Source: Hymenopus coronatus
Taxonomy: Eukaryota; Arthropoda; Insecta; Mantodea; Hymenopodidae
Reading direction: 5' to 3'
Length of the DNA stretch: 64,000 nucleotides
Assembly (NCBI GenBank): GCA_030762935.1
Contig: CM060883.1
Coordinates: 98,580,501 to 98,644,500, forward strand
How positions within the stretch are numbered: the first letter of the stretch is position 1; the number at the start of each line of letters is the position of its first letter. Under the pieces are notes generated by a model that did not search any database, had not been told where the DNA came from, and saw only the letters and a program-made list of their open reading frames with translations. The translations under genes and the position numbers were made by a program. Shown here piece by piece: positions 50,201-61,886 of the stretch.

Positions 50201-53200
50201 TTATCATGTTGCTGTGTGTGCAGTGGTAATAACACAACCCCACGATATCATCATCACTTTCAGAGCAGACAAAATTTCAAGCACGCGATGTTGTGTTATC
50301 ATGTTGCTGTGTTAGCAGTGGTAATAACACAACCATACGATGTCATCGTCACTTTCAGAGCAGACAAAATGTCAGCACCGCGATGTTATCATGTTGCTGT
50401 GTGTGCAGTAAAAATAACACAAACATACGATATCATCGTCACTTTCAGAGCAGACAAAATGTCAGCACCGCGATGTTGTGTTATCATGTTGCTGTGTGTG
50501 CAGTGGAAATAACACAAACACACGATATCATCGTCACTTTCAGAGCAGACAAAATGTCAGTTCCGCGATGTTATCATGTTACTGTGTGTGCAATGGAAAT
50601 AACACAACCACACGATGTCATCGTCACTTTTAGAGCAGACAAAATGTCAGCACCGCGATGTTATCATGTTCCTGTGTGTGCAGTGAAAATAACATAACTA
50701 TACGTTATCATCGTCACTTTCAGAGCAGACAAAATGTCTGCACCGCGATGTTGTGTTATGTTGCTAGGTGTGCAGTGGTAATAACACAACCACACGCTAT
50801 CATCGCTACTTTCAGAGCAGACAAAATTTTGGCACCGCGATGTTATAATGTTGCTGTGTGTGCAGTGGAAATAACACAACCACACGATATCATCGTCACT
50901 TTCAGAGCAGACAAAATGTCAGCACCGCAATGTTGTGTTATCATGTTGCTTTGTGTGCAGTGTTAATAACACAACCAAACGATATCATCATCACTTTCAG
51001 AGCAGACAAAATGTCAGCACCGCGATGTTGTGTTATCATGTTGCTGTGTGTGCAGTGGTAATAACACAACCACACGATATCATCGTCACTTTCAGAGCAG
51101 ACAAAATGTCAGCACAGCGATGTCGTGTTATCATGTTGCTGTGTGTGCAGTGGAAATAACACAACCACACGATATCATCGTCACTTTCAGAGCAGACAAA
51201 ATGTCAGCACCGCGATGTTGTGTTATCATGTTGCTGTGTGTGCAGTGGAAATAACACAACCACACGATATCACCGTAACTTTCAGAGCAGACCAAATGTC
51301 AGCACCGCGATTTTGTGTTATGTTGCTGTGTGTGCAGTAGGAAATAACACAACCACACGATATCATCGTCACTTTCAGAGTAGACAAAATGTCAGCACCG
51401 CGATGTTATCATGTTCCTGTGTGTGCAGTCGTAATAACACAACCACTCGATATCATCGTCACTTTCAGAGCAGAAAAAAGGTCAGCAATGCGATGTTGTG
51501 TTTTCATGTTGCTGTGTGTGCAGTGGAAATAAGACAACCACACGATATCATCGTCACTTTCAGAGCAGACAAAATATCAGCACCGCGATGTTATGTTATG
51601 TTGCTGTATGTGCAGTGGTAATAACACAACCACACGATATCATCGTCACTTTCAGAGCAGACAAAATGTGTGCACCGCTATGTTGTGTTATCATGTTGCT
51701 GTGTGTGCAGTGTAAATAACACAACCACACGAATTCATCGTTTCTTTCACAGCAGACAAAATATCAGCACCGCGATGTTATCATGTTGCTGTGTGTGCAG
51801 TGGAAATAACACAACCATACGATATCATCGTCACTTTCAGAGCAGACAAAATGTCAGCACCGTGATGTTATCATGTTGCTGTGTGTGCAGTGGTAACAAC
51901 ACAACCACACGGTATCATCGTCACTTTCAGAGAAGACAAAATGTCAGCACCGCGATGTTTGTGTTATGTTGCCTTGTGTGCAGTGGTAATAACACAAGCA
52001 TACTATATCATCGTCACTTTCAGAGCATCCAAATTTTGTCAGCACCGCGATGTTGTGTTATGTTGCTGTGTGTGCAGTGGAAATAGAACAATCACACGAT
52101 ATCATCATCACTTTCAGGGCAGACAAAATGTCAGCACCGCGATGTTGTGTTATCATGTTGCTGTGTGTGCAGTGGTAATAACACAACCATACGATATCAT
52201 CGTCACTTTCACAGCAGACAAAATGTCAGCACCGCGATGTTGTGTTATCATGTTGATGTGTGTGCAGTGGAAATAATACAACCACACGATATCATCATCA
52301 CTTTCAGAGCAGACAAAATTTCAGCACTGCGATGTTGTGTTCTGTTGCTGTGTGTGCAGTGGTAATAACACAACCACACGATATCATCGCTACTTTAAGA
52401 TCAGACAAAATGTTGGCACCGCGATGTTATCATGTTGCTGTGTGTGCAGTGGAAATAACACAAACACACGATATCATCGTCACTTTCAGAGCAGACAAAA
52501 TGTCAGCACCGCGATGTTGTGTTATCATGTTGCTGTGTGTGCAGTGGTAATAACACAACCAAACGATATCATCATCACTTTCAGAACAGACAAAATGTCC
52601 GCACCGCGATGTTGTGTTATCATGTTGCTGTGTGTGCAGTGGTAATAACACAACCACAAGATATCGTCACTTTCAGAGCAGACAAAATGTCAGCACCGCG
52701 ATGTTGTGTTATCAAGGTTGTTTGTGTGCAGTGGTAATAACACAACCACACGATATCATCGTCACTTTCAGAGCAGACAAAATGTCAGCACCGCGATGTT
52801 ATCATGTTGCTGTGTGTGCAGTGGTAACAACACAACCACACGATATCATCGTCACTTTCAGAGCAGACAAAATGTCAGCACTGCGATGTTGTGTTATGTT
52901 GCTGTGTGTGCAGTGGTAATAACACAACCACACGATATCATCATCACTTTCAGAGCAGACAAAATGTCAAGCCCGCGATGTTGTGTTATGTTGCTGTGTG
53001 AGCAGTGGTAATAACACAACCATACGAAGTCATCGTCACTTTCAGAGCAGACAAAATGTCAGCACCGCGATGTTATCATGTTGCTGTGTGTGCAGTGGAA
53101 TAACACAACCACACGATATCATCGTCACTTTCAGAGCAGAAAAAATGTCAGCACCGCGATGTTGTGTTATGTTGCTGTGTATGCAGTGGTAATAACACAA

Positions 53201-56200
53201 CCACACGATATCATCGTCACTTTTCAGAGCAGACAAAATGTCAGCACCGCGATGTTGTGTTATCATGTTGCTGTGTGTGCAGTGGTAATAACACAAACAA
53301 ACGATATCATCATCACTTTCAGAGCAGACAAAATGTCAGCACCGCGATGTTGTGTTATCATGTTGCTGTGTGTGCAGTGGTAATAACACAACCACACGAT
53401 ATCATCGTCACTTTCAGAGAAGACAAAATGTCAGCACCGCGATGTTGTGTTATCATGTTTGTTTGTGTGCAGTGGTAATAACACAATCACACGATATCAT
53501 CGTCACTTTCAGAGCAGACAAAATGTCAGCACCGCGATGTTATCATGTTGCTGTGTGTGCAGTGGTAACAACACAACCACACGATATCATCGTCACTTTC
53601 AGAGCAGACAAAATGTAAGCACTGCGATGTTGTGTTATCATGTTGCTGTGTGTGCAGTGGTAATAACACAACCCCACGATATCATCATCACTTTCAGAGC
53701 AGACAAAATTTCAAGCACGCGATGTTGTGTTATCATGTTGCTGTGTTAGCAGTGGTAATAACACAACCATACGATGTCATCGTCACTTTCAGAGCAGACA
53801 AAATGTCAGCACCGCGATGTTATCATGTTGCTGTGTGTGCAGTAAAAATAACACAAACATACGATATCATCGTCACTTTCAGAGCAGACAAAATGTCAGC
53901 ACCGCGATGTTGTGTTATCATGTTGCTGTGTGTGCAGTGGAAATAACACAAACACACGATATCATCGTCACTTTCAGAGCAGACAAAATGTCAGTTCCGC
54001 GATGTTATCATGTTACTGTGTGTGCAATGGAAATAACACAACCACACGATGTCATCGTCACTTTTAGAGCAGACAAAATGTCAGCACCGCGATGTTATCA
54101 TGTTCCTGTGTGTGCAGTGAAAATAACATAACTATACGTTATCATCGTCACTTTCAGAGCAGACAAAATGTCTGCACCGCGATGTTGTGTTATGTTGCTA
54201 GGTGTGCAGTGGTAATAACACAACCACACGCTATCATCGCTACTTTCAGAGCAGACAAAATTTTGGCACCGCGATGTTATAATGTTGCTGTGTGTGCAGT
54301 GGAAATAACACAACCACACGATATCATCGTCACTTTCAGAGCAGACAAAATGTCAGCACCGCAATGTTGTGTTATCATGTTGCTTTGTGTGCAGTGTTAA
54401 TAACACAACCAAACGATATCATCATCACTTTCAGAGCAGACAAAATGTCAGCACCGCGATGTTGTGTTATCATGTTGCTGTGTGTGCAGTGGTAATAACA
54501 CAACCACACGATATCATCGTCACTTTCAGAGCAGACAAAATGTCAGCACAGCGATGTCGTGTTATCATGTTGCTGTGTGTGCAGTGGAAATAACACAACC
54601 ACACGATATCATCGTCACTTTCAGAGCAGACAAAATGTCAGCACCGCGATGTTGTGTTATCATGTTGCTGTGTGTGCAGTGGAAATAACACAACCACACG
54701 ATATCACCGTAACTTTCAGAGCAGACCAAATGTCAGCACCGCGATTTTGTGTTATGTTGCTGTGTGTGCAGTAGGAAATAACACAACCACACGATATCAT
54801 CGTCACTTTCAGAGTAGACAAAATGTCAGCACCGCGATGTTATCATGTTCCTGTGTGTGCAGTCGTAATAACACAACCACTCGATATCATCGTCACTTTC
54901 AGAGCAGAAAAAAGGTCAGCAATGCGATGTTGTGTTTTCATGTTGCTGTGTGTGCAGTGGAAATAAGACAACCACACGATATCATCGTCACTTTCAGAGC
55001 AGACAAAATATCAGCACCGCGATGTTATGTTATGTTGCTGTATGTGCAGTGGTAATAACACAACCACACGATATCATCGTCACTTTCAGAGCAGACAAAA
55101 TGTGTGCACCGCTATGTTGTGTTATCATGTTGCTGTGTGTGCAGTGTAAATAACACAACCACACGAATTCATCGTTTCTTTCACAGCAGACAAAATATCA
55201 GCACCGCGATGTTATCATGTTGCTGTGTGTGCAGTGGAAATAACACAACCATACGATATCATCGTCACTTTCAGAGCAGACAAAATGTCAGCACCGTGAT
55301 GTTATCATGTTGCTGTGTGTGCAGTGGTAACAACACAACCACACGGTATCATCGTCACTTTCAGAGAAGACAAAATGTCAGCACCGCGATGTTTGTGTTA
55401 TGTTGCCTTGTGTGCAGTGGTAATAACACAAGCATACTATATCATCGTCACTTTCAGAGCATCCAAATTTTGTCAGCACCGCGATGTTGTGTTATGTTGC
55501 TGTGTGTGCAGTGGAAATAGAACAATCACACGATATCATCATCACTTTCAGGGCAGACAAAATGTCAGCACCGCGATGTTGTGTTATCATGTTGCTGTGT
55601 GTGCAGTGGTAATAACACAACCAAACGATATCATCCTCACTTTCAGAGCAGACATGTTAGCACCGCGATGTTGTTTTATCATGTTGCTGTGTGTGAAGTG
55701 GTAATAACACAACCGTACGATATCATCGTCACTTTCACAGCAGACAAAATGTCAGCACCGCGATGTTGTGTTATCATGTTGATGTGTGTGCAGTGGAAAT
55801 AACACAACCACACGATATCATCATCACTTTCAGAGCAGACAAAATGTCAGCACCGCGATGTTGTGTTATGTTGCTGTGTGTGCAGTGGTAATAACACAAC
55901 CACACGATATCATCGCTACTTTAAGAGCAGACAAAATGTTGGCACCGCGATGTTATTATGTTGCTGTGTGTGCAGTGGAAATAACACAACCACACGATAT
56001 CATCTTCACTTTCAGAGCAGACAAAATGTCAGTTCCGCGATGTTGTGTTATCATGTTGCTGTGTGTGCAGTGGTAACAACACAACCACACGATATCATCG
56101 TCACTTTCAGAGCAGACAAAATGTCAGCACCGCGATGTTGTGTTATCATGTTGCTGTGTGTGCAGTGGAAATAACACAACCACACGATATCACCGTAACT

Positions 56201-58955
56201 TTCAGAGCAGACAAAATGTCAGCACCGCGATTTTGTGTTATGTTGCTGTGTGTGCAGTAGGAAATAACACAACCACACGATATCATCGTCACTTTCAGAG
56301 TAGACAAAATGTCAGCACCGCGATGTTATCATGTTCCTGTGTGTGCAGTCGTAATAACACAACCACTCGATATCATCGTCACTTTCAGAGCAGACAAAAT
56401 ATCAGCAATGCGATGTTGTATTTTCATGTTGCTGTGTGTGCAGTGGAAATAAGACAAGCACACGATATCATCGTCACTTTCAGTGCAGACAAAATGTCAG
56501 CACCGTGATGTTATCATGTTGCTGTGTGTGCAGTGGTAACAACACAACCACACGGTATCATCGTCACTTTCAGAGAAGACAAAATGTCAGCACCGCGATG
56601 TTTGTGTTATGTTGCCTTGTGTGCAGTGGTAATAACACAAGCATACTATATCATCGTCACTTTCAGAGCAACCAAATTTTGTCAGCACCGCGATGTTGTG
56701 TTATGTTGCTGTGTGTGCAGTGGAAATAGAACAACCACACGATATCATCATCACTTTCAGGGCAGACAAAATGTCAGCACCGCGATGTTGTGTTATCATG
56801 TTGCTGTGTGTGCAGTGGTAATAACACAACCATACGATATCATCCTCACTTTCAGAGGAGACAACCTGTTAGCACCGCGATGTTGTGTTATCATGTTGCT
56901 GTGTGTGAAGTGGTAATAACACAACCATACGATATCATCGTCACTTTCAGAGCAGACAAAATGTCAGCACCGCGATGTTGTGTTATCATGTTGATGTGTG
57001 TGCAGTGGAAATAACACAACCACACGATATCATCATCACTTTCAGAGCAGACAAAATGTCAGCACCGCGATGTTGTGTTATGTTGCTGTGTGTGCAGTGG
57101 TAATAACACAACCACACGATATCATCGCTACTTTAAGAGCAGACAAAATGTTGGCACCGCGATGTTATTGTGTTGCTGTGTGTGCAGTGGAAATAACACA
57201 ACCACACGATATCATCGTCACTTTCAGAGCAGACAAAATGTCAGCACCGCGATGTTGTGTTATCATGTTGCTGTGTGTGCAGTGGTAATAACACAACCAC
57301 ACGATATCATCGTCACTTTCAGAGCAGACAAAATGTCAGTTCCGCGATGTTGTGTTATCATGTTGCTGTGTGTGCAGTGGTAACAACACAACCACACGAT
57401 ATCATCGTCACTTTCAGAGCAGACAAAATGTCAGCACCGCGATGTTGTGTTATCATGTTGCTGTGTGTGCAGTGGAAATAACACAACCACACGATATCAC
57501 CGTAACTTTCAGAGCAGACAAAATGTCAGCACCGCGATTTTGTGTTATGTTGCTGTGTGTGCAGTAGGAAATAACACAACCACACGATATCATCGTCACT
57601 TTCAGAGTAGACAAAATGTCAGCACCGCGATGTTATCATGTTCCTGTGTGTGCAGTCGTAATAACACAACCACTCGATATCATCGTCACTTTCAGAGCAG
57701 ACAAAATGTCAGCAATGCGATGTTGTGTTTTCATGTTGCTGTGTGTGCAGTGGAAATAAGACAACCACACGATATCATCGTCACTTTCAGAGCAGACAAA
57801 ATATCAGCACCGCGATGTTGTGTTATCATGTTGATGTGTGTGCAGTGGAAATAACACAACCACACGATATCATCATCACTTTCAGAGCAGACAAAATGTC
57901 AGCACCGCGATGTTGTGTTATGTTGCTGTGTGTGCAGTGGTAATAACACAACCACACGATATCATCGCTACTTTAAGAGCAGACAAAATGTTGGCACCGC
58001 GATGTTATCATGTTGCTGTGTGTGCAGTGGAAATAACACAACCACACGATATCATCGTCACTTTCAGAGCAGACAAAATGTCAGCACCGCGATGTTGTGT
58101 TATCATGTTGCTGTGTGTGCAGTGGTAATAACACAACCAAACGATATCATCATCACTTTCAGAGCAGACAAAATGTCAGCACCGCGATGTTGTGTTATCA
58201 TGTTGCTGTGTGTGCAGTGGTAATAACACAACCACACGATATCATCGTCACTTTTAGAGCAGACAAAATGTCAGCACCGCGATGTTATCATGTTGCTGTG
58301 TGTGCAGTGGTAACAACACAACCACACGATATCATCGTCACTTTCAGAGCAGACAAAATGTCAGCACTGCGATGTTGTGTTATCATGTTGCTGTGTGTGC
58401 AGTGGAAATAAGACAACCACACGATATCATCGTCACTTTCAGAGCAGACAAAATATGAGCACCGCGATGTTGTGTTATGTTGCTGTGTGTGCAGTGGTAT
58501 TAACACAACCACACGATATCATCGTCACTTTCAGAGGAGACAAAATGTCAGCACCGCGATGTTATCTTGTTCCTGTGTGTGCAGTGTAAATAACACAACC
58601 ACACGATATCATCGTTTCTTTCACAGCAGACAAAATGTCAGCACCGCGATGTTGTGTTATGTTGCTGTGTGTGAAGTGGTAATAACACAACCACATGATA
58701 TCATTGTCACTTTCAGAGCAGACAAAATGTGAGCACCGCGGTGTTGTGTTATGTTGCTGTGTGTGCAGTGGTAATAACACAACCATACGATATCATCGTC
58801 ACTTTCAGGGCAGACAAAATGTCAGCACCGCGATGTTGTAGTTATGTTGCTGTGTGTGCAGTGGAAATAACACAGCCACACGATATCATCGTCACTTTCA
58901 GAGCAGACAAAATGTCAGCACCGCGATGTTGTGTTATGTTGCTGTGTGTGTAGTG
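47241..58955. repeat. 95-bp satellite (satellite 3) within intron 1
   Basis: About 124 head-to-tail units of 95 bp, with shorter forms lacking TGTT or TATCA steps. Landmarks are ACGATATCATCGTCACTTTC, GACAAAATGTCAGCACCGCG and TGCTGTGTGTGCAGTGG. Each full unit has a perfect 10-bp dyad, GTTGTGTTAT and ATAACACAAC, with a 24-base spacer (for example 47873-47882 and 47907-47916). No relation to satellite 1 or 2 is evident. The array ends at TAGTGGAAATGCACCGGGC. Confidence 0.95.
48690..55619. repeat. 3,434-bp tandem duplication inside satellite 3
   Basis: 48690-52185 and 52124-55619 carry the same unit variants at a constant offset of 3434; for example, reading-frame sequences at 48713, 50013, 51125 and 51881 recur at 52147, 53447, 54559 and 55315. 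The preceding block (47504-48700) recurs at offset 1209, drifting to 1205, and later blocks recur at 1212 and 840. The history is therefore several rounds of block duplication. Confidence 0.85.
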
Positions 58956-59135
58956 GAAATGCACCGGGCAGCGTTCACATGTTTTTGGATGCATGGTAGA
59001 ATCGGACTTAAGAAATGTGGGATTTGATTATGAATGTTTGAGTTAGTTTAATGTCAATAATTCATTTGGCATTCAATTTTCCAGACTGGTTTCATCTTTG
59101 AATGCTAGTGAGAAGAGATGTTGTATTTGTTGTAG
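58956..59135. other. Intron 1 end
   Basis: Non-repetitive intron sequence between satellite 3 and exon 2, with a T-rich tract leading to the acceptor. Confidence 0.5.
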
Positions 59136-59380
59136 AAGGAGAACAAGAAGCAGAATGGTTGCGGGCAGCAGGGTTACCACAACTTACCACGCCCTTCGAG
59201 CAAGGGCTGGAGTTGGCGGACAATGAACTAGATCCTGCGCTGCGACTGTTACCTGCACATCACGCTGAGGCTGTTCGGCGAAGAGTGCGAACTCTCAACT
59301 TCACTGTGCGCAAAAGAGGGCGCCAACAGCGTTCAAGACCTCGGAAACCTGATATTCGCGATGTGTTCAGAGACATAGAG
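59136..59380 (+). CDS. RhoGAP (ARHGAP18/28/40, conundrum-like), exon 2
   Basis: A 245-nt exon, phase 1 in and phase 0 out, with donor GAG|GTGAGC at 59381. The translation contains GEQEAEWLRAAGLPQL, an acidic linker, the basic helix-like AEAVRRRVRTLNFTVRKRG and KPDIRDVFRDIE. From family knowledge, the order EEWL..AGL, then a QAAAV-KR segment, then PDVRDIF is diagnostic of the region upstream of the RhoGAP domain in ARHGAP18, 28 and 40. Composition is far GC-richer than the introns, and there are no stops. It lies 0.2 kb after an 11.7-kb satellite. The arginine-finger RhoGAP domain itself is not in the window. Confidence 0.85.
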
Positions 59381-59625
59381 GTGAGCTTTCCTACTCAATA
59401 AACAAACTGCTGACACTTCATTGTATAAAACAAATAACAATTGTAATGCATGAGACTTGTCACAACAAGTATTCTTATTACTTTCTCAGATATTGATGTA
59501 CCATTTTCACCAAACACTGGAAGGGCACTTGGCTTAGAGGGACTTAGTATCATTCGCAAATAAAAGTGACTCCTGTTTCCCTTCATAGTTATTTTCATAA
59601 CTATTTGTTGACAGTGTTTGTATGA

Positions 59626-59735
59626 GGGCCATCCATCCAGACCATTTGACATAGCTAAACAATAATGAAAGATATAAACACACAATTTATTTATAAAGTT
59701 ACACTACCTTACTCTATTTCTCAACGTAAAAATGT
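59626..59735. mobile_element. Solo Family B inverted-repeat end
   Basis: About 110 bp matching the left arm of Family B copy 2: GACATAGCTAAACAATAATG, AAAGTTACACTACC and CTCTATTTCTCAACG. The rest of the element is absent. It lies in intron 2. Confidence 0.65.
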
Positions 59736-60252
59736 TTTCTTTATTAGTGATCAAGTATAGGCGTTAAAATAATCTCATTTGTGTTTTCCATTTCATTTTG
59801 ATGACGAGAATAAATTTGACATATAAGTGCCATGCATTTCATGAGCTTTTATAGTGAAATAAACAAGTACTGCAACAAACGAGTAGTAAAATGAAAGTGA
59901 TTATTTTTAGTGTGATGATATATGGTACTTGTGTCTGAGAAATAAAGCGGGTGCTGCCACTTATTGGAGATGGTGCTCCAGTAATGAGACAATTAAAAAT
60001 GAGTATTTGCTGCAGTTTAGAATATATAAAATTATCAGATGGGAGAATTGACGTTACTTAAATCTGAAGACCTAACATTGTTGCTTTACTGTGACCTACA
60101 TATGATTCAGAACACAATACTTCATATTTATTTTGGCTGCTAATTACGTAGTTAGAAATCTCGTGCTGAAGCATCTGTACCAAGTGCCTTGCTACCAAGA
60201 AATGTTCCATTGGGTGAAATGTTATAGTTGGTAAAGAAGTAATTTATTTCAG

Positions 60253-60443
60253 AATTCCAGCACTGGTACACGGTCAAGAAGTGCAACACCAGATTCCTTG
60301 GACTCCGAACATCCTGGTTTGGAAGAAGTGGAGCCACACAGTCCACCATTGCCATGGTGCTTACCAAGGAATAACCATGGTTACCAGCAGCAGAGAGCAA
60401 CGCAGGGATGGTCGGGACAAAGTTCATCTTCCTTTAGAAACTT
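60253..60443 (+). CDS. RhoGAP (ARHGAP18/28/40, conundrum-like), exon 3
   Basis: A 191-nt exon with acceptor TTTATTTCAG ending at 60252 and donor CTT|GTAAGT at 60444. It enters in phase 0, matching exon 2, and leaves in phase 2. The translation starts NSSTGTRSRSATPDSLDS and continues as a Ser/Gln/Pro-rich low-complexity linker (QQQRATQGWSGQSSSSF). This fits the disordered segment between the N-terminal motifs and the RhoGAP domain. Intron 2 is 872 bp (59381-60252). RSRSATPDS could be a phosphorylation cluster (inference). Confidence 0.75.
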
Positions 60444-61051
60444 GTAAGTCAAGACAAACTGATTGTTGCAACACTGAACTTGTAAGACAAATATATTATT
60501 ACTATGAAGTAGGCTTAAAGTAAATTATCATCAGCTGTTACAAAATTTGATGTCTTCATTTCATGCAAATTAAGAGAAGAAATTACAGCTGAGGAGTTGT
60601 AAGTGAGTGAATATATACATTTCAAATTGTTGAACTAATACAACTCATAGACAAATTTATATCTTTTTGAATACAATCTCTGTCACTGTTTCCTTTTTTA
60701 TTCCCTAAGCTTGAGTTGTCAAATATGTTCAGATTCACTTCTCACTTAGTCACAAGCCGCAGTTCATAATAACTTTTTTAGACACATAAGTAGACTTCTG
60801 AAGTTAAAATGTTTCTTTAATCTTTTCAAGTAGTATGCATAGTATTTCTTGTGTTCATATCTCCTTGGTAACTAAAGCCATTTCAAGGGTAATTCATTCC
60901 TCCATGTTTTGGTTTCTTTGCATTTTAATACAAAATGGAAGTCATTGTCGAATAATGTACAAATATGCAGGATATTATGTGTTTTGATGTCCCTTAATTT
61001 TGTTAAAGCAGTTCTAAACTCTCTCTACCTACTTTATTACATATTCCTATG

Positions 61052-61098
<47 letters not shown>

Positions 61099-61763
61099 GG
61101 CATGTTTAAGTTCCCTAAACAACACTAGAGGTTTTATCATTAATACTGCTGAGCTGTAAACAACACAACAAGATTTATGCATTTCCAAAAACATTAAGTA
61201 TCTCCTGAAATTTATGTTGCTTGTTGGTATGACTGGGGGTTCTATAAAAAGCACTAACACTTTGACTTTCTCTGGAATAGTTTGCTAAATTTAGTGTTCT
61301 TTTGGTCTCAAAGCAACTCAGGGATGCCTATGATTTGTCTTTAGTCTTTATGTATAGATATAAAGAGCTCTTAATTTTGTCAATTTGAAGCTATATTAAA
61401 TGTTAATTATAGTTTGTTTTGTTTATTTAATCATTAAGAATGTGATGATAACAGTTTCATTTTATAGAAACATCCTTGCTGTTTAGTTTGTGCATTTGGT
61501 AGATCCCTTTAAAAGCGTTGAGAGCAGGACAGTTTGAAAAGTGTGCTGGGAGAAGACTATCACCGGTGTGCCTCAAACAATGATCTGTAGTGTTCTGTTG
61601 TTTGCAGCAGTTAGTGTTAAGCATGGGTACATCTGCCAGCTCTTAAACCGTGTTCACCTGCAAAATAGAGCTTCTATTATTGTGTTATTCAGCATAATCC
61701 CCCCCCCCCCACACCCCCAAATGTAACTTTTATCAATTCAGTAATTCATTATATATAAATTGT
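60444..61763. other. Intron after exon 3, with a (CT)n tract
   Basis: AT-rich intron. It contains (CT)n at about 61054-61096, followed by an AG that looks like an acceptor but would open onto a stop in the required phase, so I do not call an exon. A C-run lies near 61699-61709. No other feature was recognised. Confidence 0.5.
61054..61096. repeat. (CT)n microsatellite
   Basis: About 43 bp of TC/CT dinucleotide repeats. Confidence 0.95.
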
Positions 61764-61886
61764 CAGTGGCGGCTGGTGACTTAAATGACAGGGGGTTCAC
61801 CATTTTTACTGCTTAATGAAGTTTACCTTTCCAAATAATTTGGCTTTCTAAATTATTTAAAATATATCTATAATTCTAAAATTACC

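Larger units (their letters stand above)
42266..59135 (+). other. Intron 1 of the conundrum-like gene, 16.9 kb, satellite-filled
   Basis: GTAAGT donor at 42266 and acceptor TTTGTTGTAG ending at 59135. Phase 1 on both sides gives codon G|AA, so the joined protein reads CD-EGEQEAEWL. That placement agrees with the DEGE..EEWL order known in the human family members. A second acceptor, GAATGCTAG ending at 59108, has the same phase and would add nine residues; it fits the family less well. The intron carries a mariner, a truncated Family A copy, a 2.8-kb CA-rich array and an 11.7-kb satellite. Confidence 0.75.

Noticed and set aside
47241..58955. Regular repeats with variable segments, CRISPR-like at first sight
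   Set aside because: The whole 95-bp unit is repeated, with no unique spacers. The context is a eukaryotic intron, so it is a satellite.
1..58955. Common ancestry of satellites 1 and 3 because of shared AACACAAAC/AACACAACC words
   Set aside because: The match is short and low in complexity; the rest of the units does not align by eye.
59102..59135. Translation start at the ATG at 59102
   Set aside because: It follows an in-frame TGA and lies upstream of a good splice acceptor whose phase matches exon 1; the family motif begins after that acceptor.
61085..61140. Possible fourth exon after the CT tract acceptor (CTCTCCTAG)
   Set aside because: In the phase required by exon 3 the sequence meets a stop after two codons.
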